Positions 46,914-57,527 of a stretch of 64,000 nucleotides of DNA are shown piece by piece (position 1 is the first letter of the stretch; each line of letters opens with the position of its first letter). The position numbers were made by a program, and so were the translations under genes. The stretch comes from Microbulbifer elongatus. GTDB lineage: Bacteria; Pseudomonadota; Gammaproteobacteria; Pseudomonadales; Cellvibrionaceae. The stretch spans positions 3,512,501 through 3,576,500 of the forward strand of contig NZ_CP088953.1 in the NCBI RefSeq assembly GCF_021165935.1, read 5' to 3'. Below the pieces are notes generated by a model. That model searched no databases, was not told where the DNA came from, and worked only from the letters and a program-made list of their open reading frames with translations.

Positions 46914-47612
46914 TCAGGAAGTGCACAGGCTATCGGACCGAGCATCCTCATTAGCTTTTAAAATGGCTTCCAGGCAGGGCCACACATGATCCAGCAGAGC
47001 CGGCTGTGCCTTGGCCGTGGGGTGAATACCATCGGTCTGCATCGCCCCCTCCACCAGCGCTACCGTCTCCAGAAAGAACGGCACCAGCGGCACCTGCTGC
47101 TCTTCGGCCACCTTCGGATAGACCGCCGCAAACGCCTTGGTGTACGCCTTACCGTAATTTGGCGGCATCTGCATACCCAGGATCAGCACCTCTGCACCAC
47201 CCTCCCGGGCCAGCTTAACCATCTGCGCCAGGTTGTTCTGCAGTGCCCGCGGTGGGTAACCGCGCAGACCATCATTGCCCCCCAACTCCAACACCAGCCA
47301 GTCGGGTGAATGCTCACTCAGTAAGCGCGGCAAACGGGTCAGGCCACCGGCGGATGTTTCCCCGCTGATACTGGCGTTCACCACTTTCACCGCCAGCTCC
47401 TGTTCGGCCAGCCGGTCCCGCAACAACTGCACCCAACCCTCGCGCTCATCCAGCCCATAGGCCGCACTGATACTGTCTCCGAGTATCAACAGAGTGCCCT
47501 CTTCTGCAGCCGGCTCATCCGCTCTCGCCGTCTGCCCGTAACACAAAGCGGTCAACAGCAGACCACACACGATAAAACCGGGGGCAAGGTGCCGGAAAAA
47601 AACTGCCGCCAT
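46914..47612 (-). CDS. tesA: GDSL esterase / thioesterase I TesA-like
   Basis: About 232 residues. The start at 47612 gives MAAVFFRHLAPGFIVCGLLLTALCYGQTARA, a signal peptide with GGAGA before the ATG; the frame extends upstream to 47684 without a good site. The SGNH residues are visible in GDSISAAYGL (Ser), GGNDGLRG (Asn block) and DGIHPTAKA (Asp-His). E. coli TesA is a periplasmic arylesterase/lysophospholipase. It is divergent from the ybbA-ybbP pair, the same arrangement as in E. coli. Confidence 0.93.
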   Translation of the reverse strand: MAAVFFRHLAPGFIVCGLLLTALCYGQTARADEPAAEEGTLLILGDSISAAYGLDEREGWVQLLRDRLAEQELAVKVVNASISGETSAGGLTRLPRLLSEHSPDWLVLELGGNDGLRGYPPRALQNNLAQMVKLAREGGAEVLILGMQMPPNYGKAYTKAFAAVYPKVAEEQQVPLVPFFLETVALVEGAMQTDGIHPTAKAQPALLDHVWPCLEAILKANEDARSDSLCTS

Positions 47613-47667
47613 GTCATACTCTCCACTTCTGAACACGCACATTTTGCAGGAATTACAGGGACTTGCC

Positions 47668-48420
47668 ATGTCAGTGATGCTCAAAGCCGAAAACCTTCAA
47701 CACCGCGTCAGTACCAGCGAGGGGCCGCTGACACTCCTGAACGACATATCCCTGCAACTTCCCGCCGGCCAGAGCCTCGCCATCACTGGCGCCTCCGGCT
47801 CGGGTAAATCCACCCTGCTGGGCCTCCTAGCGGGTCTCGACCGCCCCACCGAGGGCAAAATCTGGCTGGCTGGCGAGGAAATCACCGCCATGGACGAAGA
47901 GCAGCGCGCGGCGCTGCGTGCCCGCTGCGTCGGCTTCGTATTCCAGACCTTTCAGCTATTGCCCGGCCTCACCGCCCAGGAAAACGTCATGCTGCCCAGC
48001 GAACTGCGCGGCGAGCGCAACGCCGGCGCACGGGCCAAGGAATTCCTCGAGCGCGTCGGCCTCGGCCACCGGCTGCACCACTACCCGCGCCAGCTGTCCG
48101 GTGGCGAGCAGCAGCGCGTCGCCATCGCCCGCGCATTCTGTAGCATTGCCAACCAGGGTTCTGACACGCCTTCTGAAATAAATAGCGGCATTCTATTCGC
48201 CGACGAACCCACCGGCAGCCTCGACGCCCACAATGGCGAAAAGGTGATCGACCTGCTGTTCAACCTGAACGCCGAAACTGGCACCACCCTGGTACTGGTC
48301 ACCCACGAACAGCGTCTCGCCGAGCGCTGCGGCGCCCATCTGCGCATGGCCGCCGGAGAGATCACCAGCGCCGATATCCCCGATTCGTTTTTAGGTGATC
48401 AGACGGAGGTATCCGCCTGA
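47668..48420 (+). CDS. ABC transporter ATP-binding protein YbbA-like
   Basis: About 250 residues, a LolD/MacB-type ATPase. Walker A is GASGSGKSTL, the signature LSGGEQQRVAIARAF, and Walker B ILFADEPTGSLD; the H-loop is in LVTHEQRLA. The start at 47668 (MSVMLKAENLQHRV) follows AGGGA, whereas the longer frame from 47611 has no comparable site. Its stop overlaps the ybbP start (TGATG), so translation is coupled. It partners YbbP and is divergent from tesA. Confidence 0.93.
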   Translation: MSVMLKAENLQHRVSTSEGPLTLLNDISLQLPAGQSLAITGASGSGKSTLLGLLAGLDRPTEGKIWLAGEEITAMDEEQRAALRARCVGFVFQTFQLLPGLTAQENVMLPSELRGERNAGARAKEFLERVGLGHRLHHYPRQLSGGEQQRVAIARAFCSIANQGSDTPSEINSGILFADEPTGSLDAHNGEKVIDLLFNLNAETGTTLVLVTHEQRLAERCGAHLRMAAGEITSADIPDSFLGDQTEVSA

Positions 48421-50888
48421 TGCTGCCTCTGAAACTACTCGGCCGCGACTGGCGCGGCGGCGAGCTGGCACTGATCGCTACCGCCCTGGTGCTGGCAGTG
48501 ACCTGTGTCACCGCCATCGCCCACTTCTCCGACCGCCTCACCCGCGCTATGTATATCCAGTCCCAGAGTTTTCTGGCAGCGGAGCGGGTGGTGCAGAGCA
48601 GCAAGGAAATCCCACCGGCATGGTTGACCAAGGCCGATGAACTGGGGCTGAAGCAGGCCCAGACCACCACCTTTGCCTCCATGCTCTCCGCCGGAGATGA
48701 ATTCCAGTTCGCCCCGGTAAAAGCCGTGAGTGATGACTATCCGTTGGTCGGCCACCTGGAAATGCGTGCAAGTGCGGATGACATTTCCCGCGAGATCCAT
48801 CAGGGCCCACCTCCCGGAGAAGTGTGGCTGGAAGCGCGCCTGCTGCCGCTGATGAATCTGTCGATCGGCGACGACCTGCAGCTGGGTGACACCGATCTCA
48901 GGGTCGCCGGTATCCTCGACCACGAGCCGGACCGCGGTGCCAACCTGTTTTCCATGGGCGCGCGACTGATGATGCACCAGTCAGACCTCGCGGCGACCAA
49001 CATCCTGCAGCCCGGCAGCCGCGTCACCTACCGCTACCTGTTTGCCGGTGACGACTCGACCCTCGACCAGTATTTCAACTGGCTCAAACCCCAGCTCACC
49101 GACCACCAGCGGGTCATTGACCTGGAGGAAGGCCAGCCCCGGGTCGCCCGCACGCTGGATCGCGCCGAGAGCTTCCTGTTCTTGGCCGCCAGCCTCGCGG
49201 TGCTACTCGCCAGCGTCGCCGTCGGCCTCGCCGCGCGCCGCTACGGCCTGCGCCACGCCAACTACGTGGCGGTAATGAAAAGCCTCGGCGCCGGCAAGCG
49301 CAAAATACTCGGCATCTACATTGGCCAGATGACCGCGCTGGCCCTGATCGCCACCGCCATCGGTCTCGCCCTCGGCTCCCTGATCCAGTCCCAGGCCGTC
49401 AACCTGCTGCAAGGTTTCTTCCCGGTCACCCCGCCTCCCAGCGGCCTGCAGCCGCTGCTGGTAGGCCTTGCGACGGGCTTCGCCTGTGTCATCGGCTTTG
49501 CCCTGCCGCCCCTGTTCCGTCTGGCCCAGACCGACCCCATGCAGACCCTGCGCCAGGACTGGAGCAATCCGGACAAGCGGGAATGGCTCGGCCTGATCCC
49601 CGGCCCCCTGTCCATGCTGCTGTTGATCTGGTGGCTCTCCGGCAGCATCGCCATCACCCTCGCGCTTCTCGCCGGCCTCGGCCTGCTCGTGGCCGGCGCC
49701 GCCCTGATCAACCGCCTGCTGGTGCACGGAAGACTCGCCTCCCTCGGCGGCAGCTGGCGCATCGCGCTGGGCAGCCTGCAGCGCCGCGCCGGGTTCAACA
49801 CCCTGCTGATCGCCGCCTTCGGCACCGGCCTGCTCGCCATGCTCGCCATGTACTACGCGCGCACCGCACTGATCGACGAATGGCAGATGCAGCTCCCGGC
49901 AAACGCCCCCAACCACTTCCTCGTCAACATCGCCCCCTACGAACTGGACGGCGTAAAGCAGAAAGTCGAAGGTAAAAATCTTCAGGGCACCGAGTTCTAC
50001 CCCATGGTACGGGGCCGGCTGATCGCCGTGAACGGCACCCCGGTACACGAACGGGAACACAAAACCGGTGCCATCCGCCGTGAACTCAACCTGAGCTGGA
50101 CCGACACCCTCCCCGCCGACAACAAAATTGTCGCCGGCGAGTGGTGGAGCGAAGACCTGAACGAAGGCGTCTCTCCCCAAGGTGTTTCGGTCGAAGTCGA
50201 AGTCGCCGCCCGCCTCGGTCTCCAACTCGGCGACGTCCTGCGCTTCTCCATCGGCGGCCTCGAAACCGAAGCCACCGTCACCAGCCTGCGCACCCTCGAC
50301 TGGAACAGCATGCGCCCCAACTTCTTCATGCTGTTCGCCCCGGGAAGCCTCGACACCTTCCCCGCCACCTACATCCAGAGCTTCTACCTGCCGCCGGAAG
50401 ACAAACTGTTCGTCAACGAACTGGTAAAAAACTTCCCCAGCGTCAGCATCATCGAACTGGATAAAATCCTGGAAAATATCCGCGAAACCATCGGCCAGGT
50501 CGCCATCGCCGTCGAGTCCGTCCTCGCGCTCATGTTAGTCGCCGGCGTGCTCGTACTGATCGCCGGCGTCCGCGCCAGCATCGCCGAACGTTTGCAGGAA
50601 GCCGCCGTAATCCGCACACTGGGCGGCCGCCGGCAACTGCTGATGCGCAGCCTGATGATCGAGTTCGGCTTGCTGGGTATTGCCGCAGGATTACTCGCCG
50701 CCTTTGGTACCGAAGCCACACTGGCGGTGCTGACCCAGCAGGTGTTTGAGATGCCGTTGAATTTCCACCCGGGGCTCTGGCTGCTTGGACCGCTGGTTGG
50801 GGCACTGCTGGTGGGTACTGCGGGCACCCTGGCGTGTCGCAGTGCGGTGAGCCAGCCGCCGTTGAAAGTTCTGCGGGAACTGGCTTGA
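48420..50888 (+). CDS. ABC transporter permease YbbP-like (FtsX family)
   Basis: 822 residues with two FtsX-type permease domains and a large periplasmic domain between transmembrane helices. Hydrophobic segments include ALIATALVLAVTCVTAIAHF near the N-terminus, FLFLAASLAVLLASVAVGLAA (about 250-270), and the C-terminal VAIAVESVLALMLVAGVLVLIAGVRA. Short periplasmic motifs common to the MacB/FtsX type are present. It is predicted to export a lipid or protein substrate together with YbbA; the substrate is unknown. The start overlaps the YbbA stop codon by one base. Confidence 0.92.
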   Translation: MLPLKLLGRDWRGGELALIATALVLAVTCVTAIAHFSDRLTRAMYIQSQSFLAAERVVQSSKEIPPAWLTKADELGLKQAQTTTFASMLSAGDEFQFAPVKAVSDDYPLVGHLEMRASADDISREIHQGPPPGEVWLEARLLPLMNLSIGDDLQLGDTDLRVAGILDHEPDRGANLFSMGARLMMHQSDLAATNILQPGSRVTYRYLFAGDDSTLDQYFNWLKPQLTDHQRVIDLEEGQPRVARTLDRAESFLFLAASLAVLLASVAVGLAARRYGLRHANYVAVMKSLGAGKRKILGIYIGQMTALALIATAIGLALGSLIQSQAVNLLQGFFPVTPPPSGLQPLLVGLATGFACVIGFALPPLFRLAQTDPMQTLRQDWSNPDKREWLGLIPGPLSMLLLIWWLSGSIAITLALLAGLGLLVAGAALINRLLVHGRLASLGGSWRIALGSLQRRAGFNTLLIAAFGTGLLAMLAMYYARTALIDEWQMQLPANAPNHFLVNIAPYELDGVKQKVEGKNLQGTEFYPMVRGRLIAVNGTPVHEREHKTGAIRRELNLSWTDTLPADNKIVAGEWWSEDLNEGVSPQGVSVEVEVAARLGLQLGDVLRFSIGGLETEATVTSLRTLDWNSMRPNFFMLFAPGSLDTFPATYIQSFYLPPEDKLFVNELVKNFPSVSIIELDKILENIRETIGQVAIAVESVLALMLVAGVLVLIAGVRASIAERLQEAAVIRTLGGRRQLLMRSLMIEFGLLGIAAGLLAAFGTEATLAVLTQQVFEMPLNFHPGLWLLGPLVGALLVGTAGTLACRSAVSQPPLKVLRELA

Positions 50889-50999
50889 TTACCGGCTTCG
50901 TAGTGCTGGATTCCGGTACCGGATCAAGTCCGGCACAGGCTCTGCGCCGGAATGACGACAAAACAAAGCTTACGAAGCACAGAAACCAAATGCGAAGGG

Positions 51000-51105
51000 C
51001 GGGTGCCGGGTATTCATTTTCAGAAGCTTCGCAAACAGGGATGTTTGCGACGCAGCGTACAGGGACGTATTCACAGCGGTTCTGAAAATGAATACCCGGT
51101 GCCCG
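51000..51105. repeat. Palindromic element with internal hairpins, ybbP-bioA intergenic
   Basis: Outer arms at 51000-51025 and 51080-51105 are reverse complements with two mismatches (shared core TATTCATTTTCAG). Inside is TCGCAAACA/TGTTTGCGA (51029-51050) with loop GGGA, and a second, less regular inner part. The plan (long outer stem plus inner hairpins with a CAGGGATG or CATGGATG loop) matches the element at 46731-46826. Confidence 0.75.
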
Positions 51106-51135
51106 ACCGCCACACACGAAGACCAAAGCACCCAA

Positions 51136-52407
51136 ATGATGGATCTAGAGTTCGATAAACACCATATCTGGCACCCCTACTCCTCCTTGATTAATCCACC
51201 GCCCGTGTACCCCGTCGCACGCGCCGAGGGGGTAAGAATTTATCTGGAAGACGGACGCGGATTGATCGACGGCATGGGTTCCTGGTGGAGCACCCTGCAC
51301 GGCTACAACGTTCCCGAACTGAACGCCGCCATGCAAAACCAGATGGAAAAAATGAGCCACGTCATGTTCGGCGGCCTCACCCACGAACCCGCCATCGAAC
51401 TGTGCAAAAAACTCGTCGCCCTCACCCCCGAGCCATTACAAAAAGTCTTCCTCGCCGACTCCGGCTCCGTATCCGTCGAAGTCGCCATCAAAATGGCCCT
51501 GCAATACTGGCACTCCCAGGGAAAACCGGAAAAAAACAAACTGCTCGCACTGCGCAACGGCTACCACGGTGACACCTTCGGCGCCATGGCCACCTGCGAC
51601 CCCATCACCGGCATGCACCACCTGTTCGCCAGCCAGCTCACCCAACACCTGTTCGCCCCCGCCCCCAATCCAAAATTCGACGAACCCTGCACAGAACCGG
51701 ATACGGCCGAACTGCAGCAACTGATCGAACAGAACCACCAACACCTCGCCGCCGTCATCCTCGAACCCATCGTCCAGGGCGCCGGCGGCATGCGCTTTTA
51801 TTCCCCGGAATACCTGAAACGCGTCAGGGAACTCTGCGATCACTACGACCTACTCCTGATCGCCGACGAAATCGCCACCGGCTTCGGCCGCAGCGGCAAA
51901 ATGTTCGCCTGTGAACACGCCGGAATTTCCCCCGACATCCTCACGCTCGGCAAAGCACTCACTGGTGGCACCATGACCCTCGCCGCCACCCTGTGCACCG
52001 ACAAGGTCGCCAATGGAATCTGCAATGGCGAAGCCGGCGTATTCATGCACGGACCCACCTTTATGGGCAACCCCATGGCCTGCGCCGTGGCCAGCGCCAG
52101 CATCGACCTGCTATTGCAAAGAAACTGGCGACAGCAGGTTGACCGAATTGAAACCCAACTGAAAGCGGAACTGACACCACTGAAAAATGCCGAGGGCGTT
52201 GCCGACGTCCGGGTACTCGGCGCCATTGGTGTCGTGGAAATGCAAAACCCCGTAAATAATACGACCGTGCAAGAAAGCCTGATTAATCAAGGTATCTGGT
52301 TGAGACCATTTGGAAAGCTCGTGTACACCATGCCCCCATACATAATTAGTACAGGCGACCTAAGTTCGCTCACTTCCGCCATGTGCGAAACCCTGTCGAC
52401 GCTGTAA
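51136..52407 (+). CDS. bioA: Adenosylmethionine-8-amino-7-oxononanoate aminotransferase
   Basis: A PLP-dependent class III aminotransferase of biotin synthesis, converting KAPA to DAPA with S-adenosylmethionine as amino donor. About 423 residues. Motifs: the N-terminal DKHHIWHPYSS, RNGYHGDTFGAM, IADEIATGFGRSGKMFACEHAG, and LTLGKALTGGTMTLAATLC with the PLP-binding Lys. Two adjacent ATGs (51136, 51139) are possible starts; no strong ribosome-binding site is visible. Other bio genes are not adjacent. Confidence 0.95.
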   Translation: MMDLEFDKHHIWHPYSSLINPPPVYPVARAEGVRIYLEDGRGLIDGMGSWWSTLHGYNVPELNAAMQNQMEKMSHVMFGGLTHEPAIELCKKLVALTPEPLQKVFLADSGSVSVEVAIKMALQYWHSQGKPEKNKLLALRNGYHGDTFGAMATCDPITGMHHLFASQLTQHLFAPAPNPKFDEPCTEPDTAELQQLIEQNHQHLAAVILEPIVQGAGGMRFYSPEYLKRVRELCDHYDLLLIADEIATGFGRSGKMFACEHAGISPDILTLGKALTGGTMTLAATLCTDKVANGICNGEAGVFMHGPTFMGNPMACAVASASIDLLLQRNWRQQVDRIETQLKAELTPLKNAEGVADVRVLGAIGVVEMQNPVNNTTVQESLINQGIWLRPFGKLVYTMPPYIISTGDLSSLTSAMCETLSTL

Positions 52408-52606
52408 AAATTTAATCAAAAAATCGAAGTCTCCCTCCCCTTTTTAACCCCGTCGCCATGGCAACGGGGATCTCGTCACACTTCAAAAACGCTGGCGGAA
52501 ATTTCATTCCGGCAGCGGTTACATACACGTCCTTCTGTTGCGAACTATAGAGTCGCTGGGCAGTTGATCCTGCCCGCAGATAAAGAATCAAAATGAAGGA
52601 AGCCCC

Positions 52607-55438
52607 ATGAAGCGAATGACTCGAACCACAAAACCGCTTGCCGCCGCGATCGCCGGCGTCAGCATCGCGGGCATCGGCCTGTTTTCTAGTGGTGCCGTCG
52701 CCGCCAACTACGGTGAAGCACTGCAGAAATCCATTTACTTTTACGAAGCGCAACAATCCGGTCCCATCCCTGGCTGGAACCGCAACGAATGGCGCGGCGA
52801 CTCCGGCATGCAGGATGGTGCCGACAACAACGTCGACCTCACCGGTGGCTGGTACGACGCAGGCGACCATGTGAAGTTCGGTTTCCCGATGGCAGCAACA
52901 GCGACCATGCTCGCCTGGAGCGCCGTTGAGAACCAAGAAGCCTATGCACAGACCGGTCAGCTCGAACACCTGAAAAATAACCTGAAATTTGTCGCCGACT
53001 ATTTTGTCAAAGCACATACCGCGCCGAATGAACTATATGGACAGGTGGGTGAAGGTGCCGTGGATCACGCCTGGTGGGGCTCTGCGGAAGTGATGCAGAT
53101 GGCGCGGCCATCCTACAAAATTGACGAGAACTGTCCGGGCTCGGATCTGGCCGGTGAAACCGCTGCGGCACTGGCCGCGATTTCCATGGTTTTCGAAAGC
53201 TCCGACCCGCAATATTCAGCGACCCTGCTCGATCACGCCAAGCAACTCTACAGTTTTGCCGATAACTATCGCGGGAAATACAGCGACTGCATCACCGATG
53301 CTACCGCGTTTTACAATTCCTGGAGCGGTTATAACGATGAACTGGTCTGGGGCGCGGCGTGGCTCTATCGCGCCACTGGCGACCAGTCCTATCTGGACAA
53401 AGCCAACAGCTATTACGACAACCTCTCCACCGAGCCACAGTCGCCAGTGCGCTCGTACAAGTGGACCCACGCCTGGGACGACAAGGGCTACGGCAGCTAC
53501 GTGCTGATGTCCTTGCTCACCGACAACCCCGAGTATCGCGCTGACGCCGAGCGCTGGCTGGATTACTGGACCACCGGCTATGAAGGCAACCGCGTAACCT
53601 ATACCCCCGGTGGCCTCGCGCACCTGGATCGCTGGGGCGCCGCCCGTTATGCCTCCAACACCGCTTTCATCGCATTGATCTATTCCGACTACTTGAAAGC
53701 AAACGATGCGGACAACCCCAAGGCACAGACCTACTACGACTTCGCCGTCAGCCAGATTGAATATCTGCTCGGCGACAACCCGATGAATATGAGCTATCAG
53801 ATCGGCTATGGCTCTGTGTATCCCACATCACCGCACCACCGCACCGCACACGGTTCCTGGAACGACAGCCTGTCTGACCCGGTGGATAACCGTCACACTC
53901 TGGTGGGTGCACTGGTGGGCGGTCCGGATGCCAGTGATGGGTTTGAAAATGACCGCGGCGATTACATTCTGAACGAAGTGACCACCGACTATAACGCTGG
54001 CTTCACCGGCGCCCTGGCACGTCTGTGGATGGACTTCGGTGGTAACCCGATTCCCGAAGACAGCTTCCCTGCCCCGGAAGAACGGGATACTGAATTCTTC
54101 GTTGATGCGAAGTTGAATTCCACCGGCCCGCGCCACACCGAAATCAGCGCACGCCCGCATAACCGCAGTGCCTGGCCTTCACGTCTTACCGACAACCTGA
54201 GTCTGCGTTACTGGGTGGATATTTCCGAGCTGGTGGATGCCGGCTATTCTGCCAGTGACCTGGAACTGAATACCGCCTACAACCAGGGCAGTGATTTTAC
54301 CGGCCCGCACCCCTGGGGTGATCCCGCAGACAATATCTACTACGTCGAAGTGTCTTTCGAGGGTGTGGATATCTTCCCCGGCGGCCAGTCCGATAGCAAA
54401 AAGGAATCCCAGTTCCGCATTGGCGTCCGCGAAGGTCTGCCCTGGGATCAGAGCAATGATCCGTCCTGGGACAACTACGGCAGCAGCCGTGAAGAAGCGC
54501 CGCGCATTGCCCTCTACGACGACGGCAATCTGGTCTGGGGCGAGGAGCCCGGTGAAGGTTGCGGCGGCAGCTCCGGTGTGAACTGTGTTCCGGTGGCTGA
54601 CGACGTTTCCGTTGAAACCGGATTCGAGTCCCAGGTGATGGTTACCCTGTCCGGCAGCGATCGCGACGGCAGTATCACCGGCTACACCGTGGAAACCTCC
54701 CCGGGTAACGGCAGCCTGAGTGGCACTGGTGCAGAACTGCTGTACACACCGGATGCCGGCTTCTTCGGCATCGATACTTTCACCTACACCGTCAGTGACG
54801 ATGCCGGCGCTGTTTCTGCACCGGCCACCGTGACCATCGATGTAGAGTCCCCGCCCATCCCTGCGGTCAGCATCACCTCGCCGGCCAACGGCAGTACCTT
54901 TGAGGAAGGGGAAGACATTACCGTGCAGTACACCCTGCAATACGCAGACGGTGTAAACCTGTACCTGGACGGAGCGCTCACCGGCAGTGCCAATGGTGCC
55001 ACCGACCTGGTAATTGATGCCCCCTCACTCGGCAACCACGTGATCGAAGTGCGCGCTGTGGACGATGGTGAAGAGCTTAGCGCCACCGACAGCGTTTCCA
55101 TCGTCGTGGAAGAGCAATCTTCCGGTGGTGGAGAAGGTGTGCAGTGCTCCGTGGACACGGCCGACAGCTGGAACACCGGCTTTGTCATCAACGACATCGT
55201 TGTGGAAAACAACGGTGATAGTGCCATCAGCAGCTGGGAAGTAACGCTTACGTTTGCCAACCCCATCAGCATCGTGAATGGCTGGAACGGCGAGTTCCAA
55301 CTGTCCTCTGATGGCCGCAGCGTCAGCGTCACCAACGCCGCCTGGAATGGAAACCTGCAACCGGGCGCCTCTGCCAGTGCCGGCTTCCAGGGCGGACACA
55401 ATGGCGACTTCGCCCTGCCAACCTGTAGCGCTGACTGA
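52607..55438 (+). CDS. Secreted endoglucanase, GH9-CBM3c-Ig-Ig-CBM2
   Basis: 943 residues. A signal peptide (cleavage near AVA|ANYG, residue 32) is followed by the GH9 catalytic domain (about 34-480): TGGWYDAGDHVKFG with D84 and D87, the HHRTAHG stretch, and NEVTTDYNAGF with catalytic E457. A CBM3c-like module (about 490-645) includes HTEISARPHNRSAWPSRL and YYVEVSFEG-VDIFPGGQ. Two Ig-like modules (about 655-745 and 750-835) and a C-terminal CBM2 (about 845-943) follow; the last ends with [13 protein letters not shown] and paired cysteines. GH9 with CBM3c is the processive cellulase type. It is followed by a terminator and a GH5 cellulase. Confidence 0.95.
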   Translation: MKRMTRTTKPLAAAIAGVSIAGIGLFSSGAVAANYGEALQKSIYFYEAQQSGPIPGWNRNEWRGDSGMQDGADNNVDLTGGWYDAGDHVKFGFPMAATATMLAWSAVENQEAYAQTGQLEHLKNNLKFVADYFVKAHTAPNELYGQVGEGAVDHAWWGSAEVMQMARPSYKIDENCPGSDLAGETAAALAAISMVFESSDPQYSATLLDHAKQLYSFADNYRGKYSDCITDATAFYNSWSGYNDELVWGAAWLYRATGDQSYLDKANSYYDNLSTEPQSPVRSYKWTHAWDDKGYGSYVLMSLLTDNPEYRADAERWLDYWTTGYEGNRVTYTPGGLAHLDRWGAARYASNTAFIALIYSDYLKANDADNPKAQTYYDFAVSQIEYLLGDNPMNMSYQIGYGSVYPTSPHHRTAHGSWNDSLSDPVDNRHTLVGALVGGPDASDGFENDRGDYILNEVTTDYNAGFTGALARLWMDFGGNPIPEDSFPAPEERDTEFFVDAKLNSTGPRHTEISARPHNRSAWPSRLTDNLSLRYWVDISELVDAGYSASDLELNTAYNQGSDFTGPHPWGDPADNIYYVEVSFEGVDIFPGGQSDSKKESQFRIGVREGLPWDQSNDPSWDNYGSSREEAPRIALYDDGNLVWGEEPGEGCGGSSGVNCVPVADDVSVETGFESQVMVTLSGSDRDGSITGYTVETSPGNGSLSGTGAELLYTPDAGFFGIDTFTYTVSDDAGAVSAPATVTIDVESPPIPAVSITSPANGSTFEEGEDITVQYTLQYADGVNLYLDGALTGSANGATDLVIDAPSLGNHVIEVRAVDDGEELSATDSVSIVVEEQSSGGGEGVQCSVDTADSWNTGFVINDIVVENNGDSAISSWEVTLTFANPISIVNGWNGEFQLSSDGRSVSVTNAAWNGNLQPGASASAGFQGGHNGDFALPTCSAD

Positions 55439-55464
55439 TATCCAGTAGCGCCCGCAATGAGCAT

Positions 55465-55497
55465 CCGGCAGACATCGCGTCTGTCGGGTGTTTTTCC
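55465..55497 (+). terminator. Terminator after the GH9 gene
   Basis: CCGGCAGAC (55465-55473) pairs with GTCTGTCGG (55479-55487) apart from one wobble, followed by TGTTTTTCC. It separates the GH9 and GH5 genes, so the latter may have its own promoter. Confidence 0.7.
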
Positions 55498-55535
55498 GTT
55501 TCGCTTCAAATATTAATTAGAGTCTTGAAAATACA

Positions 55536-57425
55536 ATGAAGACATTGACAACACTTTCATTGGCCACTGCGCTGGCCGCGTCTCTCTCTGCACCATCATT
55601 TGCCGAGGCACTGCCGGACGACGATTGGCTGCGTGTGGAAGGCAACCAGATTGTCGATCAACAGGGCAACCCGGTATGGCTGACCGGCGCCAACTGGTTC
55701 GGATTCAACGCCAGTGAGCGGGTATTTCACGGCCTGTGGGCAATAAACCTCGAAAATGCTATGGCGGATATCGCCAGCCGCGGTATCAATATTCTCCGTG
55801 TTCCCATTTCCACAGAACTGATTTACGAGTGGCAAAGCGGTATGGCCGCGGTGCCGAGCATCAACGACTACGCCAACCCGGAGATTGCCGGGAAGACCAC
55901 ACTTGAGATTTTCGACACCACTGTGGCGCTTGCGAAAAAATACGGCGTTAAAATCATGGTGGATGTACACAGCGCCAAGGCGGATAACTCCGGTCACTTC
56001 GCGCCCATGTGGTACAACGAAGAACTCACTTCCGAAATTTTCTACGAAACCTGGGAGTGGATGGCGGATCGCTATAAAAATGATGATACCGTCATTGCAT
56101 TCGATATTGAAAACGAACCCCACGGCAAACCCTGGGCGGACTCTCCCTACGCCAAATGGGATAGCTCCACCGACGAGAACAACTGGAAATACGCCTGCGA
56201 AACCGCCTCCAAGCGTATTCTCGCCATCAACCCCAACGTGCTGGTTCTGTGCGAAGGCATCGAGTCTTACCCGAAGGACGGCGTGACCTGGGACAGTGAT
56301 TCCAGTAAAGATTTCCACAACTACTGGTGGGGCGGCAACCTCCGCGGTGTGGTAGATCATCCCATCGATCTCGGCCCACACCAGGATCAGCTGGTCTACT
56401 CACCCCATATCTACGGTCCGTCTGTCTACCTTCAGCCCTGGTTTGAGCCGGACTTTACCTATGAATCCCTGATGGAGGACGCCTGGAGAGACAACTGGTT
56501 CTACCTGTATGAACAGGGAATTTCCCCGCTGCTGTTCGGTGAATGGGGTGGCTTTATGGACGGCGGCCAGAACGAAAAATGGATGACCTATGCCCGCGAT
56601 CTGATTGTGGAGCACAAGCTGCACCATACCTTCTGGTGCCTGAATCCCAACTCCGGTGATACCGGCGGTCTCTGGGGTTATGACTGGAAGACCTGGGATG
56701 AAGAAAAGTACGCTCTGCTCAAACCGGCACTGTGGCAGAACACCGATGGCAAGTTTGTAGGCCTGGATCACCAGGTGCCACTTGGCAGCAGTGAAACAGG
56801 TATTACGGTAAGCGAGTTTTACGGCAACGACAGTCCGGTGCTGGATATCGTGACGCCGACTTCCGGCAGTGAATACCTAGTAGAAGAAACCATTACCGTA
56901 GCTTTCAACCAGCGCAAAAGCAGCGGTGCCAACATCTATATCGATGGTGGTCTGGTCGCCAGTGCGGATAGCAGCCCCACCACCATTACTGCACCGGCAG
57001 AAACAGGTAGCTACCTGTTAGAGCTTGTCGCGCTGGACAGCGCGGGTATCGAGCTGTCTGCAACGGATAGCGTACAGATTCAGGTGGTTGAGGAAGTGAT
57101 ACCGGATCCAGAACCGGAGTCCGACATTGCCTGTGTACCCGGTGAAGCCGACAGCTGGACAGACGGATTTGTACTGAACACCGTCACTGTCACCAACAAC
57201 GGCGACAGCGCGGTAAGCGGCTGGGAGGTCAAACTGAACTTTAGTGGGGGCAATGCCTTTGACAGCGGCTGGGGTGGCAACTTCACCGTAGAAAATGGGG
57301 GCACTCTGGTTACCGTTAGCAATCTGGCATGGAACGGTAATCTCCAGCCCGGCGCGAGTGCCAGCTTCGGTTTGCAGGGTACCCATTCCGGAAACTATGT
57401 AGAGCCCACCTGTACAGCGAACTGA
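55536..57425 (+). CDS. Secreted cellulase, GH5-Ig-CBM2
   Basis: 629 residues. A signal peptide ends near SFA|EA (about residue 23). The GH5 domain (about 25-400) has the acid/base Glu in FDIENEPHG (E194) and the nucleophile Glu in LLFGEWGG (E336), with the HIYGP segment between. An Ig-like module (about 430-515) and a CBM2 (about 525-629, with [13 protein letters not shown] near the end) follow. The Ig-CBM2 tail resembles the tail of the GH9 gene just upstream. Likely an endoglucanase acting on crystalline or amorphous cellulose. Confidence 0.95.
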   Translation: MKTLTTLSLATALAASLSAPSFAEALPDDDWLRVEGNQIVDQQGNPVWLTGANWFGFNASERVFHGLWAINLENAMADIASRGINILRVPISTELIYEWQSGMAAVPSINDYANPEIAGKTTLEIFDTTVALAKKYGVKIMVDVHSAKADNSGHFAPMWYNEELTSEIFYETWEWMADRYKNDDTVIAFDIENEPHGKPWADSPYAKWDSSTDENNWKYACETASKRILAINPNVLVLCEGIESYPKDGVTWDSDSSKDFHNYWWGGNLRGVVDHPIDLGPHQDQLVYSPHIYGPSVYLQPWFEPDFTYESLMEDAWRDNWFYLYEQGISPLLFGEWGGFMDGGQNEKWMTYARDLIVEHKLHHTFWCLNPNSGDTGGLWGYDWKTWDEEKYALLKPALWQNTDGKFVGLDHQVPLGSSETGITVSEFYGNDSPVLDIVTPTSGSEYLVEETITVAFNQRKSSGANIYIDGGLVASADSSPTTITAPAETGSYLLELVALDSAGIELSATDSVQIQVVEEVIPDPEPESDIACVPGEADSWTDGFVLNTVTVTNNGDSAVSGWEVKLNFSGGNAFDSGWGGNFTVENGGTLVTVSNLAWNGNLQPGASASFGLQGTHSGNYVEPTCTAN

Positions 57426-57458
57426 TTTCCGTAACGGGTAACTAAGTGTACCAACTGG

Positions 57459-57494
57459 AAAGGCCCTCGGAGATACTCCCCCGAGGGCCTTTTC
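57459..57494 (+). terminator. Terminator after the GH5 gene
   Basis: AAAGGCCCTCGG (57459-57470) and CCGAGGGCCTTT (57481-57492), loop 10 nt, then TTC. The A and T runs on both sides make it a bidirectional terminator, also serving the redoxin gene on the minus strand. Confidence 0.88.
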
Positions 57495-57527
57495 ATTTAA
57501 ACGACTTGCGATTAAGCAACAACGAAA

